DNA of 60,000 bases from the NCBI RefSeq assembly GCF_008831285.2, contig NC_045139.1, positions 1,224,204 to 1,284,203 of the forward strand, in the 5' to 3' direction. Made by a program: the position numbers and the translations under genes. This stretch comes from Nymphaea colorata. Taxonomy: Eukaryota; Streptophyta; Magnoliopsida; Nymphaeales; Nymphaeaceae. Below the pieces are notes generated by a model that was not told the origin of the DNA, did not search any database, and worked only from the letters and a program-made list of their open reading frames with translations. Below are positions 37,228 through 49,648 of this stretch, one piece after another. Position 1 is the stretch's first letter. Every line of letters begins with the position of its first letter.

Positions 37228-40200
37228 TACCATGGTGTTGAAAATGTCAATCAAATGCACGTGAAATAAATGGCTGATTGAAGACATGGTCGTTGCATGG
37301 CCAACTAGATGCATCGCCATGATGGTCATTTTTAAGATGTTAAGTGTGAAACAAAAGTATTGACTGTGAAAAAATTAGGGTACGAAAGATACGATGAACC
37401 CGTACAACAAGTGGGAAAGCAGTCCCGTGAGACATGGTAACTGCATATAGATATTAATGAGGCAACGGCCCTATCATGAAGTTCAAAATATCAATCAAAT
37501 GCACTTGAAATAAATGGCTGACTGAAGACATGGCCGATGCATGGCCAACTAGATGCATCGGTATGATGGTCCGTTTTAGGAGGTCATGTGTGTGACAAAA
37601 TTATTAGCTATTAAAAAACTAAGGGAGGAAAGATACTATGAACCCCGTACAACAAGAGGGGAAGTAGTCCCGTGAGACAGGGGAACTGCATATAGATCTT
37701 GATCAGGCAACGTCGCTACTATGAAGTTTAAAATGTCAATGGAATGCACTTGAAATAAATGGCTGATTGAGGACATCGCCGATGCATGGCCAACTAGATG
37801 CATCGGCATATTGTTCAGTTTTAGGAGGTTATGTGTGAGACAAAAATCTTGACTGCGAAAAAACAAGGATAGGAAGAATACGAAGAACCCCGTGCAACAA
37901 GAGGGGAAGCAGTCACGAGATGAGGCAACGTCCCAACCATCAAGTTCAAAATGTCAATCAAATGCACTTGAAGTAAATGGCTGACTGAAGACTTAGCCGA
38001 TGCATGGCCAACAAGATGCATCGACATAATGGTCAGTTTTAGGAGGTCATGTGTGAGACAGATGTGTTGACTACGAAAAAACTCAGGTAGTAAAGATACG
38101 ATGAACCCCGTACAACAAGCGGGGAAGCAGTCCCGTGAGACATGGGAACTGCATATTGATCTTGACGAGACATCGTTCCTACTATCAAGTTGATAATGTC
38201 AATTAAATGCACCTGAAATAAATTACTGACTGAAGACATAGCCGATGCAAGGCCAACTAGATGCGTCAGCATAATGGTCAGTTTTAGGAGGTTATGTGTG
38301 AGACAAAAGTATTGACTATGAAAAAATTAAGGTAGGAAAAATACGATGAACCCCATACAACAAGGGGGAAGCAGTGCCGTAAGACATGAGAACTGCATAT
38401 AGATCTTGTTGAGGCAACGGCTATACCATCAAGTTCAAAATGTCAATCGAATACACTTGAAATAAATGACTGACTGAAGATATAGCCGATGCATGGCCAA
38501 GTAGATGCATCCGCATAATGGTCAGTTTTATGAGTTTAGGAGGTTATGTGTGAGACAAAAGTATTATGAAAAAACTAGAGAAGCAAAGATGTGATGATCC
38601 CCGTGCAACAAAAGGGAAAGCAGTTCCGTAAGACATGGGAACTCTATATGGATAATGTTGAGGCAAAGTCCCTACCATGGTGTTGACAATGTCAATCAAA
38701 TACACTTGAAAAAAATAACCGTATGAAGACATGACCGATGCATGGCCAACTAGATGCATCGGTATGGTGGTCCTTTTTGGGAGGTTGAGTGTAAGACAAA
38801 AGTATTGACTATGAAAAAATTAAGGTAGGAATGATACGATGAACCCCGTACAACAAGTGGGAAAGCAGTCCCGTGAGACATGGTAACTGCATATAGATCT
38901 TAATGAAACAACGTCCCTATCATGAAGTTCAAAATGTCAATCAAATGCACTTGAAATAAATGGCTGACTGAAGACATGGCCGATGCATGGCCAACTAGAT
39001 GCATCGGCATGATGGTCCGTTTTAGGAGGTCATGTGTGTGACAAAATTATTAGCTATTAAAAAACTAAGGGAGGAGAGATACTATGAACCCCGTACAACA
39101 AGAGGGGAAGTAGTCTCGTGAGACAGGGGAACTGCATATAGATCTTGATCAGGCAACGTCGCTACTATGAAGTTTAAAATGTCAATGGAATGCACTTGAA
39201 ATAAATGGCTGACTGAGGACATCGCCGATGCATGGCCAACTAGATGCATCGGCATATTGTTCAGTTTTAGGAGGTTATGTGTGAGACAAAAATTTTGACT
39301 GCGAAAAAACAAGGATAGGAAGAATACGAAGAACCCCGTGCAACAAGAGGGGAAGCAGTCACGTGATGAGGCAACGTCCCAACCATCAAGTTCAAAATGT
39401 CAATCAAATGCACTTGAAGTAAATGGCTGACTGAAGACTTAGCCGATGCATGGCCAACAAGATGCATCGACATAATGGTCAGTTTTAGGAGGTCATGTGT
39501 CAGACAGATGTGTTGACTACGAAAAAGCTCAGGTAGTAAAGATACGATGAACCCCGTACAACAAGAGGGGAAGCAGTCCCGTGAGACATGGGAACTGCAT
39601 ATTGATCTTGACGAGACATCGTTCCTACCATCAAGTTGAAAATGTCAATTAAATGCACCTGAAATAAATTACTGACTGAGGACATAGCCGATGCAAGGCC
39701 AACTAGATGCGTCAGCATAATGGTCAGTTTTAAGAGGTTATGTGTGAGACAAAAGTATTGACTATGAAAGAATTAGGGTAGGAAAAATACGATGAACCCC
39801 ATACAACAAGGGGGGAAGCAGTCCCGTAAGACATGAGAACTGCATATAGATCTTGTTGAGGCAACGTCTATACCATCAAGTTCAAAATGTCAATCGAATA
39901 CACTTGAAATAAATGACTGACTGAAGATATAGCCGATGCATGGCCAACTAGATGCATCCGCATAATGGTCAGTTTTATGAGTTTAGGAGGTTATGTGTGA
40001 GACAAAAGTATTATGAAAAAACTAGAGAAGCAAAGATGTGATGAACCCCGTGCAACAAAAGGGAAAGCAGTTCCGTAAGACATGGGAACTCTATATGGAT
40101 CATGTTGAGGCAAAGTCCCTACCATGGTGTTGAAAATGTCAATCAAATACACTTGAAAAAAATAACCAATTGAAGACATGACCGATGCATGGCCAACTAG

Positions 40201-40466
40201 ATGCATCGGTATGGTGGTCCTTTTTGGGAGGTTGAGTGTAAGACAAAAGTATTGACTATGAAAAAATTAAGGTAGGAATGATACGATGAACCCCGTGCAA
40301 CAAGTGGGAAAGCAGTCCCGTGAGACATGGTAACTGCATATAGATCTTAATGAAACAACGTCCCTATGATGAAGTTCAAAATGTCAATCAAATGCACTTG
40401 AAATAAATGGCTGACTGAAGACATGGCCGATGCATGGCCAACTAGATGCATCGGCATGATGGTCCG

Positions 40467-40711
40467 TTTTAGGAGGTCATGTGTGTGACAAAATTATTGA
40501 CTATTAAAAAACTAAGGGAGGAAAGATACTATGAACCCCGTACAACAAGAGGGGAAGTAGTCCCGTGAGACAGGGGAACTGCATATAGATCTTGATCAGG
40601 CAACGTCGCTACTATGAAGTTTAAAATGTCAATGGAATGCACTTGAAATAAATGGCTGATTGAGGACATCGCCGATGCATGGCCAACTAGATGCATCGGC
40701 ATATTGTTCAG
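40467..40711. repeat. Monomer type A (245 bp), example in HOR 3
   Basis: Marked by gtcatgtgtgtgacaaaatt, gaggggaagtagtcccg and gatcttgatcaggcaacgtc. It carries the perfect palindrome GCCGATGCAT / ATGCATCGGC at 40671-40700 around ggccaactag. Confidence 0.95.
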
Positions 40712-40929
40712 TTTTAGGAGGTTATGTGTGAGACAAAAATCTTGACTGCGAAAAAACAAGGATAGGAAGAATACGAAGAACCCCGTGCAACAAGAGGGGA
40801 AGCAGTCACGTGATGAGGCAACGTCCCAACCATCAAGTTCAAAATGTCAATCAAATGCACTTGAAGTAAATGGCTGACTGAAGACTTAGCCGATGCATGG
40901 CCAACAAGATGCATCGACATAATGGTCAG
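40712..40929. repeat. Monomer type B (218 bp), example in HOR 3
   Basis: Marked by caaaaatcttgactgcg and by agcagtcacgtgatgagg, where about 27 bp present in the other types (around the gacatgggaactgcat segment) are missing. The palindrome is imperfect (loop ggccaacaag; right arm often atgcatcgac). Confidence 0.95.
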
Positions 40930-41174
40930 TTTTAGGAGGTCATGTGTCAGACAGATGTGTTGACTACGAAAAAGCTCAGGTAGTAAGGATACGATGAACC
41001 CCGTACAACAAGAGGGGAAGCAGTCCCGTGAGACATGGGAACTGCATATTGATCTTGACGAGACATCGTTCCTACCATCAAGTTGAAAATGTCAATTAAA
41101 TGCACCTGAAATAAATTACTGACTGAGGACATAGCCGATGCAAGGCCAACTAGATGCGTCAGCATAATGGTCAG
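40930..41174. repeat. Monomer type C (245 bp), example in HOR 3
   Basis: Marked by gacagatgtgttgactacg, gatcttgacgagacatcg and aataaattactgactg. Its palindrome is the most decayed (gccgatgcaa / atgcgtcagc). Confidence 0.95.
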
Positions 41175-41419
41175 TTTTAGGAGGTTATGTGTGAGACAAA
41201 AGTATTGACTATGAAAGAATTAGGGTAGGAAAAATACGATGAACCCCATACAACAAGGCGGGAAGCAGTCCTGTAAGACATGAGAACTGCATAGAGATCT
41301 TGTTGAGGCGACGGCTATACCATCAAGTTCAAAATGTCAATCGAATACACTTGAAATAAATGACTGACTGAAGATATAGCCGATGCATGGCCAACTAGAT
41401 GCATCCGCATAATGGTCAG
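41175..41419. repeat. Monomer type D (245 bp), example in HOR 3
   Basis: Marked by gaattagggtaggaaaaatacg and gaaccccatacaacaagg. The palindrome is perfect in some copies (atgcatcggc) and has one mismatch in others (atgcatccgc). Confidence 0.95.
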
Positions 41420-41668
41420 TTTTATGAGTTTAGGAGGTTATGTGTGAGACAAAAGTATTATGAAAAAACTAGAGAAGCAAAGATGTGATGAACCCCGTGC
41501 AACAAAAGGGAAAGCAGTTCCGTAAGACATGGGAACTCTATATGGATCATGTTGAGGCAAAGTCCCTACCATGGTGTTGAAAATGTCAATCAAATACACT
41601 TGAAAAAAATAACCGATTGAAGACATGACCGATGCATGGCCAACTAGATGCATCGGTATGGTGGTCCT
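41420..41668. repeat. Monomer type E (249 bp), example in HOR 3
   Basis: Marked by ttttatgagtttaggagg, acaaaagtattatgaaaa and ctctatatggatcatgttg. The palindrome is perfect but with a changed outer pair: ACCGATGCAT / ATGCATCGGT. Confidence 0.95.
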
Positions 41669-41913
41669 TTTTGGGAGGTTGAGTGTAAGACAAAAGTATT
41701 GACTATGAAAAAATTAAGGTAGGAATGATACGATGAACCCCGTGCAACAAGTGGGAAAGCAGTCCCGTGGGACATGGTAACTGCATATAGATCTTAATGA
41801 AACAACGTCCCTATCATGAAGTTCAAAATGTCAATCAAATGCACTTGAAATAAATGGCTGATTGAAGACATGGCCGATGCATGGCCAACTAGATGCATCG
41901 GCATGATGGTCTG
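41669..41913. repeat. Monomer type F (245 bp), example in HOR 3
   Basis: Marked by ttttgggaggttgagtgtaag, caacaagtgggaaagcag and gatcttaatgaaacaacg. The palindrome is perfect in most copies (GCCGATGCAT / ATGCATCGGC). Confidence 0.95.
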
Positions 41914-43360
41914 TTTTAGGAGGTCATGTGTGTGACAAAATTATTAGCTATTAAAAAACTAAGGGAGGAGAGATACTATGAACCCCGTACAACAAGAGGG
42001 GAAGTAGTCCCGTGAGACAGGGGAACTGCATATAGATCTTGATCAGGCAACGTCGCTACTATGAAGTTTAAAATGTCAATGGAATGCACTTGAAATAAAT
42101 GGCTGACTGAGGACATCGCCGATGCATGGCCAACAAGATGCATCGGCATATTATTCAGTTTTAGGAGGTTATGTGTGAGACAAAAATCTTGACTGCGAAA
42201 AAACAAGGATAGGAAGAATACGAAGAACACCGTGCAACAAGAGGGGAAGCAGTCACGTGATGAGGCAACGTCCCAACCATCAAGTTCAAAATGTCAATCA
42301 AATGCACTTGAAGTAAATGGCTGACTGAAGACTTAGCCGATGCATGGCCAACAAGATGCATCGACATAATGGTCAGTTTTAGGAGGTCATGTGTGAGACA
42401 GATGTGTTGACTACGAAAAAACTCAGGTAGTAAAGATACGATGAACCCCGTACAACAAGAGGGGAAGCAGTCCCGTGAGACATGGGAACTGCATATGGAT
42501 CTTGACGAGACATCGTTCCTATCATCAAGTTGAAAATGTCAATTAAATGCACCTGAAATAAATTACTGACTGAAGACATAGCCGATGCACGGCCAACTAG
42601 ATGCGTCAGGATAATGGTCAGTTTTAGGAGGTTATGTGTGAGACAAAAGTATTGACTATGAAAGAATTAGGGTAGGAAAAATACGATGAACCCCATACAA
42701 CAAGGGGGGAAGCAGTCCCGTAAGACATGAGAACTGCATATAGATCTTGTTGAGGCAACGACTATACCATCAAGTTCAAAATGTCAATCGAATGCACTTG
42801 AAATAAATGACTGACTGAAGATATAGCCGATGCATGGCTAACTAGATGCATCGGCATGATGGTCAGTTTTGTGAGTTTAGGCGGTTATGTGTGAGACAAA
42901 AGTATTATGAAAAAACTAGAGAAGGAAAGATGTGATGAACCCCGTGCAACAAAAGGGAAAGCAGTTCCGTAAGACATGGGAACTCTATATGGATCATGTT
43001 GAGGCAAAGTCCCTACCATGGTGTTGAAAATGTCAATCAAATACACTTGAAAAAAATAACCGATTGAAGACATGACCGATGCATAGCCAACTAGATGCAT
43101 CGGGATGGTGGTCCTTTTTGGGAGGTTGAGTGTAAGACAAAAGTATTGACTATGAAAAAATTAAGGTAGGAATGATACGATGAACCCCGTACAACAAGTG
43201 GGAAAGCAGTCGCGTGAGACATGGTAACTGCATATAGATCTTAATGAAACAACGTCCCTATCATGAAGTTCAAAATGTCAATCAAATGCACTTGAAATAA
43301 ATGGCTGACTGAAGACATGGCCGAAGCATGGCCAACTAGATGCATCGGCATGATGGTCCG

Positions 43361-45300
43361 TTTTAGGAGGTCATGTGTGTGACAAAAGTATTGACTATTA
43401 AAAAACTAAGGGAGGAAAGATACTATGAACCCCGTACAACAAGAGGGGAAGTAGTCCCGTGAGACAGGGGAACTGCATATAGATCTTGATCAGGCAACGT
43501 CGCTACTATGAAGTTTAGAATGTCAATGGAATGCACTTGAAATAAATGGCTGACTGAGGACATCGCCGATGCATGGCCAACTAGATGCATCGGCATATTG
43601 TTCAGTTTTAGGAGGTTATGTGTGAGACAAAAATCTTGACTGCGGAAAAACAAGGATAGGAAGAATACGAAGAGCCCCGTGCAACAAGAGGGGAAGCAGT
43701 CACGTGATGAGGCAACGTCCCAACCATCAAGTTCAAAATGTCAATCAAATGCACTTGAAGTAAATGGCTGACTGAAGACTTAGCCGAAGCATGGCCAACA
43801 AGATGCATCGGCATAATGGTCAGTTTTAGGAGGTCATGTGTGAGACAGATGTGTTGACTACGAAAAAACTCAGGTAGTAAAGATACGATGAACCCCCTAC
43901 AACAAGAGGGGAAGTAGTCCCGTGAGACATGGGAACTGCATATTGATCTTGACGAGACATCGTTCCTACCATCAAGTTGAAAATGTCAATTAAATGCACC
44001 TGAAATAAATTACTGACTGAGGACATAGCCGATGCAAGGCCAACTAGATGCGTCAGCATAATGGTTAGTTTTAGGAGGTTATGTGTGAGCCAAAAGTATT
44101 GACTATGAAAAAATTAGGGTAGGAAAAATACGATGAACCCCATACAACAAGGGGGGAAGCAGTCCCGTAAGACATGAGAACTGCATATAGATCTTGTTGA
44201 GGCAACGGTTATACCATCAAGTTCAAAATGTCAATCGAATACACTTGAAATAAATGACTGACTGAAGATATAGCCGATGCAAGGCCAACTAGATGCATCC
44301 GCATAATGGTCAGTTTTATGAGTTTAGGAGGTTATGTGTGAGACAAAAGTATTATGAAAAAACTAGAGAAGCAAAGATGTGATGAACCCCGTGCAACAAA
44401 AGGAAAAGCAGTTCCGTAAGACATGGGAACTCTATATGGATCATGTTGAGGCAAAATCCCTACCATGGTGTTGAAAATGTCAATCAAATACACTTGAAAA
44501 AAATAACCGATTGAAAACATGACCGATGCATGGCCAACTAGATGCATCGGTATGGTGGTCCTTTTTGGGAGGTTGAGTGTAAGACAAAAGTATTGACTAT
44601 GAAAAAATTAAGGTAGGAATGATACGATGAACCCCGTGCAACAAGTGGGAAAGCAGTCTCGTGAGACATGGTAACTGCATATAGATCTTAATGAAACAAC
44701 GTCCCTATCATGAAGTTCAAAATGTCAATCAAATGCACTTGAAATAAATGGCTGACTGAAGACATGGCCGATGCATGGCCAACTAGATGCATCAGCATGA
44801 TAGTCCGTTTTATGAGTTTAGGAGGTTATGTGTGAGACAAAAGTATTATGAAAAAACTAGAGAAGCAAAGATGTGATGAACCCCGTGCAACAAAAGGGAA
44901 AGCAGTTCCGTAAGACATGGGAACTCTATATGGATCATGTTGAGGCAAAGTCCCTACCATGGTGTTGAAAATGTCAACATAATACACTTGAAAAAATAAC
45001 CGATTGAAGACATGACCGATGCATGGCCAACTAGATGCATCGGTATGGTGGTCCTTTTTGGGAGGTTGAGTGTAAGACAAAAGTATTGACTATGAAAAAA
45101 TTAAGGTAGGAATGATACGATGAACCCCGTACAACAAGTGGGAAAGCAGTCCCGTGAGACATGGTAACTGCATATAGATCTTAATGAAACAACGTCCCTA
45201 TCATGAAGTTCAAAATGTCAATCAAATGCACTTGAAATAAATGGCTGATTGAAGACATGGCCGATGCATGGCCAACTAGATGCATCGGCATGATGGTCCG
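43361..45300. repeat. Eight-monomer HOR variant (A-B-C-D-E-F-E'-F')
   Basis: HOR 5 is 493 bp longer than normal. E (44314-44562) and F (44563-44807) are followed by a second E' (44808-45055) and F' (45056-45300) before the next A. The joint falls exactly in monomer register. Confidence 0.95.
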
Positions 45301-48193
45301 TTTTAGGAGGTCATGTGTGTGACAAAATTATTGACTATTAAAAAACTAAGGGAGGAAATATACTATGAACCCCGTACAACAAGAGGGGAAGTAGTCCCGT
45401 GAGACAGGGGAACTGCATATAGATCTTGATCAGGCAACGTCGCTACTATGAAGTTTAGAAAGTCAATGGAATGCACTTGAAATAAATGGCTGACAGAGGA
45501 CATCGCCGATGCATGGCCAACTAGATGCATCAGCATATTGTTCAGTTTTAGGAGGTTATGTGTGAGACAAAAATCTTGACTGCGGAAAAACAAGGATAGG
45601 AAGAATACGAAGAGCCCCGTGCAACAAGAGGGGAAGCAGTCACGTGATGAGGCAACGTCCCAACCATCAAGTTCAAAATGTCAATCAAATGCACTTGAAG
45701 TAAATGGCTGTCTGAAGACTTAGCCGATGCATGGCCAACAAGATGCATCGGCATAATGGTCCGTTTTAGGAGGTTATGTGTGAGACAGATGTGTTGACTA
45801 CGAAAAAACTCAGGTAGTAAAGATACGATGAACCCCGTACAACAAGAGGGGAAGCAGTCCCGTGAGACATGGGAACTGCATATTGATCTTGACGAGACAT
45901 CGTTCCTACCATCAAGTTGAAAATGTCAATTAAATGCACCTGAAATAAATTACTGACTGAAGACATAGCCGATGCAAGGCCAACTAGATGCGTCAGCATA
46001 ATGGTTAGTTTTAGGAGGTTATGTGTGAGACAAAAGTATTGACTATGAAAAAATTAGGGTAGGAAAAATACGATGAACCCCATACAACAAGGGGGGAAGC
46101 AGTCCCGTAAGACATGAGAACTGCATATAGATCTTGTTGAGGCAACAGCTATACCATCATGTTCAAAATGTCAATCGAATACACTTGAAATAAATGACTG
46201 ACTGAAGATTTAGCCGATGCATGGCCAACTAGATGCATCTGCATAATGGTCAATTTTATGAGTTTAGGATGTTATGTGTGAGACAAAAGTATTATGAAAA
46301 AACTAGAGAAGCAAAGATGTGATGAACCCCGTGCAACAAAAGGGAAAGCAGTTCCGTAAGACATGGGAACTCTATATGGATCATGTTGAGGCAAAGTCCC
46401 TACCATGGTGTTGAAAATGTCAATCAAATACACTTGAAAAAAATAACCGATTGAAGACATGACCGATGCATGGCCAACTAGATGCATCGGTATGGTGGTC
46501 CTTTTTGGGAGGTTGAGTGTAAGACAAAAGTATTGACTATGAAAAAATTAAGGTAGGAATGATACGATGAACCCCGTGCAACAAGTGGGAAAGCAGTCCC
46601 GTGAGACATGGTAACTGCATATAGATCTTAATGAAACAACGTCCCTATCATGAAGTTCAAAATGTCAATCAAATGCACTTGAAATAAATGGCTGACTGAA
46701 GACATGGCCGATGCATGGCCAACTAGATGCATCGGCATGATGGTCCGTTTTAGGAGGTCACGTGTGTGACAAAATTATTAGCTATTAAAAAACTAAGGGA
46801 GGAAAGATACTATGAACCCCGTACAACAAGAGGGGAAGTAGTCCCGTGAGACAGGGGAACTGCATATAGATCTTGATCAGGCAACGTCGCTACTATGAAG
46901 TTTAAAATGTCAATGGAATGCACTTGAAATAAATGGCTGACTGAGGACATCGCCGATGCATGGCCAACTAGATGCATCGGCATATTGTTCAGTTTTAGGA
47001 GGTTATGTGTGAGACAAAAATCTTGACTGCGAAAAAACAAGGATAGGAAGAATACGAAGAACCCCATGCAACAAGAGGGGAAGCAGTCACGTGATGAGGC
47101 AACGTCCCAACCATCAAGTTCAAAATGTCAATCAAATGCACTTGAAGTAAATGGATGACTGAAGACTTAGCCGATGCATGGCCAACAAGATGCATCGACA
47201 TAATGGTCAGTTTTAGGAGGTCATGTGTGAGACAGATGTGTTGACTACGAAAAAACTCAGGTAGTAAAGATACGATGAACCCCGTACAACAAGAGGGGAA
47301 GCAGTCCCGTGAGACATGGGAACTGCATATGGATCTTGACGAGACATCGTTCCTATCATCAAGTTGAAAATGTCAATTAAATGCACCTGAAATAAATTAC
47401 TGACTGAAGACATAGCCGATTCACGGCCAACTAGATGCGTCAGGATAATGGTCAGTTTTAGGAGGTTATGTGTGAGACAAAAGTATTGACTATGAAAAAA
47501 TTAGGGTAGGAAAAATACGATGAACCCCATACAACAAGGGGGAAGCAGTCCCGTAAGACATGAGAACTGCATATAGATCTTGTTGAGGCAACGGCTATAC
47601 CATCAAGTTCAAAATGTCAATCGAATACACTTGAAATAAATGACTGACTGAAGATATAGCCGATGCATGGCCAAGTAGATGCATCCGCATAATGGTCAGT
47701 TTTATGAGTTTAGGAGGTTATGTGTGAGACAAAAGTATTATGAAAAAACTAGAGAAGCAAAGATGTGATGAACCCCGTGCAACAAAAGGGAAAGCAGTTC
47801 CGTAAGACATGGGAACTCTATATGGATCATGTTGAGGCAAAGTCCCTACCATGGTGTTGAAAATGTCAATCAAATACACTTGAAAAAAATAACCGATTGA
47901 AGACATGACCGATGCATGGCCAACTAGATGCATCGGTATGGTGGTCCTTTTTGGGAGGTTGAGTGTAAGACAAAAGTATTGACTATGAAAAAATTAAGGT
48001 AGGAATGATACGATGAACCCCGTGCAACAAGTGGGAAAGCAGTCCCGTGGGACATGGTAACTGCATATAGATCTTAATGAAACAACGTCCCTATCATGAA
48101 GTTCAAAATGTCAATCAAATGCACTTGAAATAAATGGCTGATTGAAGACATGGCCGATGCATGGCCAACTAGATGCATCGGCATGATGGTCCG

Positions 48194-49648
48194 TTTTAGG
48201 AGGTCATGTGTGTGACAAAATTATTGACTATTAAAAAACTAAGGGAGGAAATATACTATGAACCCCGTACAACAAGAGGGGAAGTAGTACCGTAGTCCCG
48301 TGAGACAGGGGAACTGCATATAGATCTTGATCAGGCAACGTCGCTACTATGAAGTTTAGAATGTCAATGGAATGCACTTGAAATAAATGGCTGACAGAGG
48401 ACATCGCCGATGCATGGCCAACTAGATGCATCGGCATATTGTTCAGTTTTAGGAGGTTATGTGTGAGACAAAAATCTTGACTGCGAAAAAACAAGGATAG
48501 GAAGAATACGAAGAACCCCGTGCAACAAGAGGGGAAACAGTCACGTGATGAGGCAACGTCCCAACCATCAAGTTCAAAATGTCAATCAAATGCACTTGAA
48601 GTAAATGGCTGACTGAAGACCTAGCCGATGCATGGCCAACAAGATGCATCGACATAATGGTCAGTTTTAGGAGGTCATGTGTCAGACAGATGTGTTGACT
48701 ACGAAAAAGCTCAGGTAGTAAAGATACGATGAACCCCGTACAACAAGAGGGGAAGCAGTCCCGTGAGACATGGGAACTGCATATTGATCTTGACGAGACA
48801 TCGTTCCTACCATCAAGTTGAAAATGTCAATTAAATGCACCTGAAATAAATTACTGACTGAGGACATAGCCGATGCAAGGCCAACTAGATGCGTCAGCAT
48901 AATGGTCAGTTTTAGGAGGTTATGTGTGAGACAAAAGTATTGACTATGAAAAAATTAGGGTAGGAAAAATACGATGAACCCCATACAACAAGGGGGGAAG
49001 CAGTCCCGTAAGACATGAGAACTGCATATAGATCTTGTTGAGGCAACGACTATACCATCAAGTTCAAAATGTCAATCGAATACACTTGAAATAAATGACT
49101 GACTGAAGATATAGCCGATGCATGGCCAACTAGATGCATCTGCATAATGGTCAGTTTTATGAGTTTAGGAGGTTATGTGTGAGACAAAAGTATTATGAAA
49201 AAACTAGAGAAGCAAAGATGTGATGATCCCCGTGCAACAAAAGGGAAAGCAGTTCCGTAAGACATGGGAACTCTATATGGATAATGTTGAGGCAAAGTCC
49301 CTACCATGGTGTTGACAATGTCAATCAAATACACTTGAAAAAAATAACCGATTGAAGACGTGACCGATGCATGGCCAACTAGATGCATCGGTATGGTGGT
49401 CCTTTTTGGGAGGTTGAGTGTAAGACAAAAGTATTGACTATGAAAAAATTAAGGTAGGAATGATACGATGAACTCCGTGCAACAAGTGGGAAAGCAGTCC
49501 CGTGAGACATGGTAACTGCATATAGATCTTAATGAAACAACGTCCCTATCATGAAGTTCAAAATGTCAATCAAATGCACTTGAAATAAATGGCTGACTGA
49601 AGACATGGCCGATGCATGGCCAACTAGATGCATCGGCATGATGGTCCG
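48194..49648. repeat. HOR 8 with 8-bp insertion in monomer A
   Basis: At about 48287-48300 the normal gaagtagtcccgtgag reads gaagtagtaccgtagtcccg, an 8-bp direct duplication with one base change. This explains the 1,455-bp interval. Confidence 0.9.
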
